A DNA stretch of 64,000 bases from DATIXJ01 sp963714795 (GTDB lineage: Bacteria; Bacteroidota; Ignavibacteria; UBA10030; SZUA-254), in NCBI GenBank assembly GCA_963714795.1, contig CAVQPS010000007.1:1-64000 (forward strand). Reading direction: 5' to 3'. The notes below the pieces were generated by a model. It was not told the DNA's origin. It made no database searches and worked only from the letters and a program-made list of their open reading frames with translations. The position numbers and the translations under genes are program-made. This document shows positions 61,190 through 64,000 of this stretch, in pieces; position 1 is the first letter of the stretch, and each line of letters starts with the position of its first letter.

Positions 61190-63553
61190 ATGAGAATTTG
61201 TGGTGGTGTGTTCTTTTTGTTCTTTGTTCTATGCTTCGTATCTCTTTCTTCTGCACAACTAACCCGTCAATGGATTGCTCGATTCTCCGGGAATGTTACA
61301 ACCGGCGCTAATGCCGCAACGGCTATGACTGTGGATGATTCCGGTAATGTTTATGTGACCGGGTCGGTGACACGCACTGCAACCGGCGTCGATATTGCAA
61401 CCATAAAATATTCTCCCGACGGCGTTCAACTGTGGGTTTCGTATTATCCTCCATCCAATGTTTCCGGTGCTGACATACCGACTGCAATTACCGTCGATAC
61501 CGCTCATAATGTTTATGTTACCGGTACCACGACATCCGGTGTTCCCAATACGGATTATCTTACATTAAAACTCAACCCTGTCGATGGATCTATTCTCTGG
61601 TCGAAAACGTATAACGGTCCTGGAAACGGCACCGATCATCCTACCGGTATAGTTGCCGACGATTCGATGAATGTTTACGTTACAGGCTGGAGTCTGGGTG
61701 CAGGCACGAATTACGATTATGCTACAATCAAATATAATCCGAACGGCGATTCATCATGGGTTCGACGGTACAACGGACCTGCCAACGGTGTCGACAGCGC
61801 TCTCGCAATGGCATTGCAGGGCTTTAACGGTCTCTATGTTACCGGTACAAGCGTCGATTCCGGTTATGATTACCTGACAATAAAATATGATCCCGGAACC
61901 GGCGACACGCTCTGGACTGCCCGGTATAATGGTAACGGTTTTGGTAACGATATCGCCCGCGCAATTGTCCTGCGAGCGTCGAATCAAGTTTATGTGACCG
62001 GTAGCAGTCAAAGTGCCGCCGGTGATGATGATTATCTGACGATACTCTACAACGGTTCCGGTGTGGAGCAATGGGAATCCCGCTATGACGGTCCTGCTCA
62101 CGGTAACGATGAAGCATATGGTATCGCATTGAATGGTGCCAGCACGGTTTTTGTCACAGGGAAAAGCACTCAAAGCGAAACATTTAACGATATCGTGACG
62201 ATTCGTATCAGCCAAAGCAACGGGGATGGTTTGAAAGTTGATGCATACAATGGTCCCGGGAATGATGAAGATGTCGGGTTGTGTATTCTGGGAGGATCAA
62301 AACCGTATGTCCTTGGTCCCAGCGAAGGAGCCGGTACGGGAAAAGATTATACACTGATTCAGTATAGCGCTGCTGATGCTGAAAATTTTGTTGAACGGTA
62401 TGATGGATCATTTCATGGAGACGACGTTCCTTCTGCAATTGCAAGTTTCGGGGGGGCAGTTTATGTAACGGGCCAAAGTGTTGCCAGCAAAGGATCTCAA
62501 TTTCTGACCATCAAATATGTCGATCCTGCGGCGGTCAAATATCGTACTTTTACGCAAGACAGTCTTCCGATGAAATCCGTCAGTTTGAAAGCCTCTCTTA
62601 CAGTTCCGAATGCAGGAAACGTCCGCGATGCGGCGATGGCGGCTGCTTATCCGAAAATTAAAAAGGGATATATCGGTTATCCCGGCGGACTTGTTGTCGG
62701 TAATGCGCGGCCCGATAGCGCCACCTCATTTGGCTGGATGCGGTTCGATGCAACCACCGGAGTTGCCGGTATGCTGCCGGATACTGGCGCCGCTCGCGGC
62801 TTTGATCTTTTTGGAGGAGTGCCATTCGTCGGAGAAAAGAAAGATCCCAAGAAGTCAAAATACAACAATCATCTTGTCGGACAACTGTTGGCACTGCGCA
62901 TCAATATTGGTGCAAGCGATGCTGAGGTCACTCCGCCGACATTCGGTGACTTGACATATAACGACAACGACACCAGTAATCATTTTAACGGCTTGACGTT
63001 GCGGCAAATAGCTACAATTGCCGATAATGATTTAACATATTGGAAGCGGTACCCGCCTGTCGATTGGTTACATCTCGATTCGATTTTTACACGTGTGAAT
63101 CGTGCATTTACCGGACCGTTCAGTTGGGTGACCAAGAATCCTCTCGTCGTTACCGGTGTCAATCCGGTGGATAGCATATCGTTTCTCGGTCCCGCAAATG
63201 TACCGGTCAATAATCCGCTGGCATTTCCGCCCGGTGCCATCGATTTAAATCCGGCGAAATTTTCGCTGAACCAGAATTACCCGAATCCGTTCAATCCAAC
63301 GACAACGATTACGTTTACACTGCCGTCAGAGGGAATTGTCACAGTGAAGGTGTACAACATGTTGGGACAGGAAGTGGCAACACTTCTCGATCACGAACTG
63401 GTAACGGCAGGATCGGCGGATGTTGAGTTCAACGGCAATACACTTGCCTCCGGCGTCTACTTTTACCGGCTCATTGCTCAATCGGTCAATGACGACGGAA
63501 ATAGCGCCGGTAAAACGTTTACGCAAGTGAAGAAAATGTTACTGCTGAAATAG
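61190..63553 (+). CDS. T9SS cargo, 787 residues: eight SBBP-type repeats, module C
   Basis: ATG 61190 is chosen over ATG 61184 because TGAGGAG ends six bases before it. The signal peptide is MRICGGVFFLFFVLCFVSLS, with cleavage near SSAQ. Residues about 25-445 hold eight repeats of the SBBP type, each with D.xGNVYVTGxS, then DYxTIKYNxxG and W..RYNGP.NG.D, as in bacterial beta-propeller repeat proteins. Repeat 7 has YVLGPS instead of YVTG. Module C spans about residues 450-647 (FTQDSLPMK, PNAGNVRDA, ALRINIGASDAE, LTYNDND, NGLTL, VNRAFTGPF). The tail is QNYPNPFNPTT with GNTLASGVYFYRL, ending TQVKKMLLLK. It is the last gene of the operon, 40 bp after its neighbour. Confidence 0.8.
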   Translation: MRICGGVFFLFFVLCFVSLSSAQLTRQWIARFSGNVTTGANAATAMTVDDSGNVYVTGSVTRTATGVDIATIKYSPDGVQLWVSYYPPSNVSGADIPTAITVDTAHNVYVTGTTTSGVPNTDYLTLKLNPVDGSILWSKTYNGPGNGTDHPTGIVADDSMNVYVTGWSLGAGTNYDYATIKYNPNGDSSWVRRYNGPANGVDSALAMALQGFNGLYVTGTSVDSGYDYLTIKYDPGTGDTLWTARYNGNGFGNDIARAIVLRASNQVYVTGSSQSAAGDDDYLTILYNGSGVEQWESRYDGPAHGNDEAYGIALNGASTVFVTGKSTQSETFNDIVTIRISQSNGDGLKVDAYNGPGNDEDVGLCILGGSKPYVLGPSEGAGTGKDYTLIQYSAADAENFVERYDGSFHGDDVPSAIASFGGAVYVTGQSVASKGSQFLTIKYVDPAAVKYRTFTQDSLPMKSVSLKASLTVPNAGNVRDAAMAAAYPKIKKGYIGYPGGLVVGNARPDSATSFGWMRFDATTGVAGMLPDTGAARGFDLFGGVPFVGEKKDPKKSKYNNHLVGQLLALRINIGASDAEVTPPTFGDLTYNDNDTSNHFNGLTLRQIATIADNDLTYWKRYPPVDWLHLDSIFTRVNRAFTGPFSWVTKNPLVVTGVNPVDSISFLGPANVPVNNPLAFPPGAIDLNPAKFSLNQNYPNPFNPTTTITFTLPSEGIVTVKVYNMLGQEVATLLDHELVTAGSADVEFNGNTLASGVYFYRLIAQSVNDDGNSAGKTFTQVKKMLLLK

Positions 63554-64000
63554 CATAATTTTGAAGGAACAATCCTTGTTGTAATTTTGTTTTAGAGATA
63601 GAAGGGGATTGTTTCTCCGATCATTGAGAAAAATTGTTCTGTGATTTTAGTTTTGTGTGAGTCTGGTTCCCACGTCGATATCAAGTCGCCTCCCCTTGAA
63701 TCGGCTGCCGGGCTCACACTTTTTTTGGTCTCGACGAATACAAGCCTGAAACATATCGATAGTCTTCATATGTTATTTCACCGTACAACAACCTGCCTGC
63801 CGATGTTCTGCTCCCGATTCGTACTATAAAAAGGGATTGTCGTTTACAATCTCTGTTGTAGAGGATTTTGCTCGTACAATCTCGTAAATGTCAAATGAAA
63901 TTCTGATCGGCCAATCGGTCGGATCAACATTTGAGAATCATTCATATTTACCATTGACGGATTTCCCCTTTTTTCCTTGGAAAAGTATTTTGAGAAGATT
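63554..64000. other. Non-coding end of the window
   Basis: No convincing gene is seen in these 447 bp; the one short open frame (63641-63829) has no start signal or family feature. A weak hairpin at 63564-63577 (aagga / tcctt) followed by a T-rich stretch to about 63,595 may end the cargo operon. Confidence 0.4.

Overview
The window reads as a piece of a genome from the Bacteroidota/Ignavibacteria-like (FCB) lineage, probably a metagenome-derived or draft assembly. The main reason is that at least twelve large exported proteins end in the type IX secretion system (T9SS) sorting tail with the signature NYPNPFNPTT followed by GVYFYR and a short Lys/Met-rich end. That spelling is typical of Ignavibacteria-type relatives rather than of classical Bacteroidetes. 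Several genes also have ordinary TTGACA-17-TATAAT promoters. The species cannot be named from the sequence alone.

Region 1 (1-15.6 kb) is an A+T-rich accessory island. It holds a type I restriction-modification locus: the hsdM 3' end, a sacsin-like ATPase with a NOV_C (DUF3883) domain, hsdS, a two-helix membrane protein, a Fic AMP-transferase-family gene, hsdR and a YgjP-like metallopeptidase. Next come a nuclease-like gene, two unrecognised genes and a tyrosine recombinase. Most of these genes are broken by frameshifts. The island stops just before an intact tRNA-Asp gene (15,723-15,800). A damaged copy of the tRNA 3' half, interrupted by a perfect palindrome, lies 34 bp further on.

Region 2 (16.6-31.5 kb) holds a very large exported beta-helix/SdrD-B-repeat protein, a small T9SS cargo, a fibronectin-III-repeat cargo, and a large secreted protein with a variant tail (FPNPYYGYN) immediately followed by a PorV/PorQ-like outer-membrane protein. 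These genes also carry frame breaks.

Region 3 (31.7-46.2 kb) holds two intact T9SS cargo genes, then what looks like a chaperone-usher fimbrial locus (DUF4402-like pilin candidate, PapD-like chaperone, broken usher), then two adjacent YCF48 beta-propeller cargo genes with about 14 blades each.

Region 4 (46.2-63.6 kb) holds five long intact T9SS cargo genes. The last four are packed 1-40 bp apart and are probably one operon from a strong promoter at 51,066. They carry different beta-propeller repeats (BNR-like, WQD repeats, SBBP-like repeats).

Three unnamed modules recur between the functional domains and the sorting tails. Two of them track with two sub-types of tail, which is the strongest sign of undescribed organisation here. 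Frame breaks are strongly clustered: many in 0.2-31 kb and in the usher, none visible in 31.7-38.9 kb or 41.5-63.6 kb. Local assembly error and true decay cannot be separated without reads.
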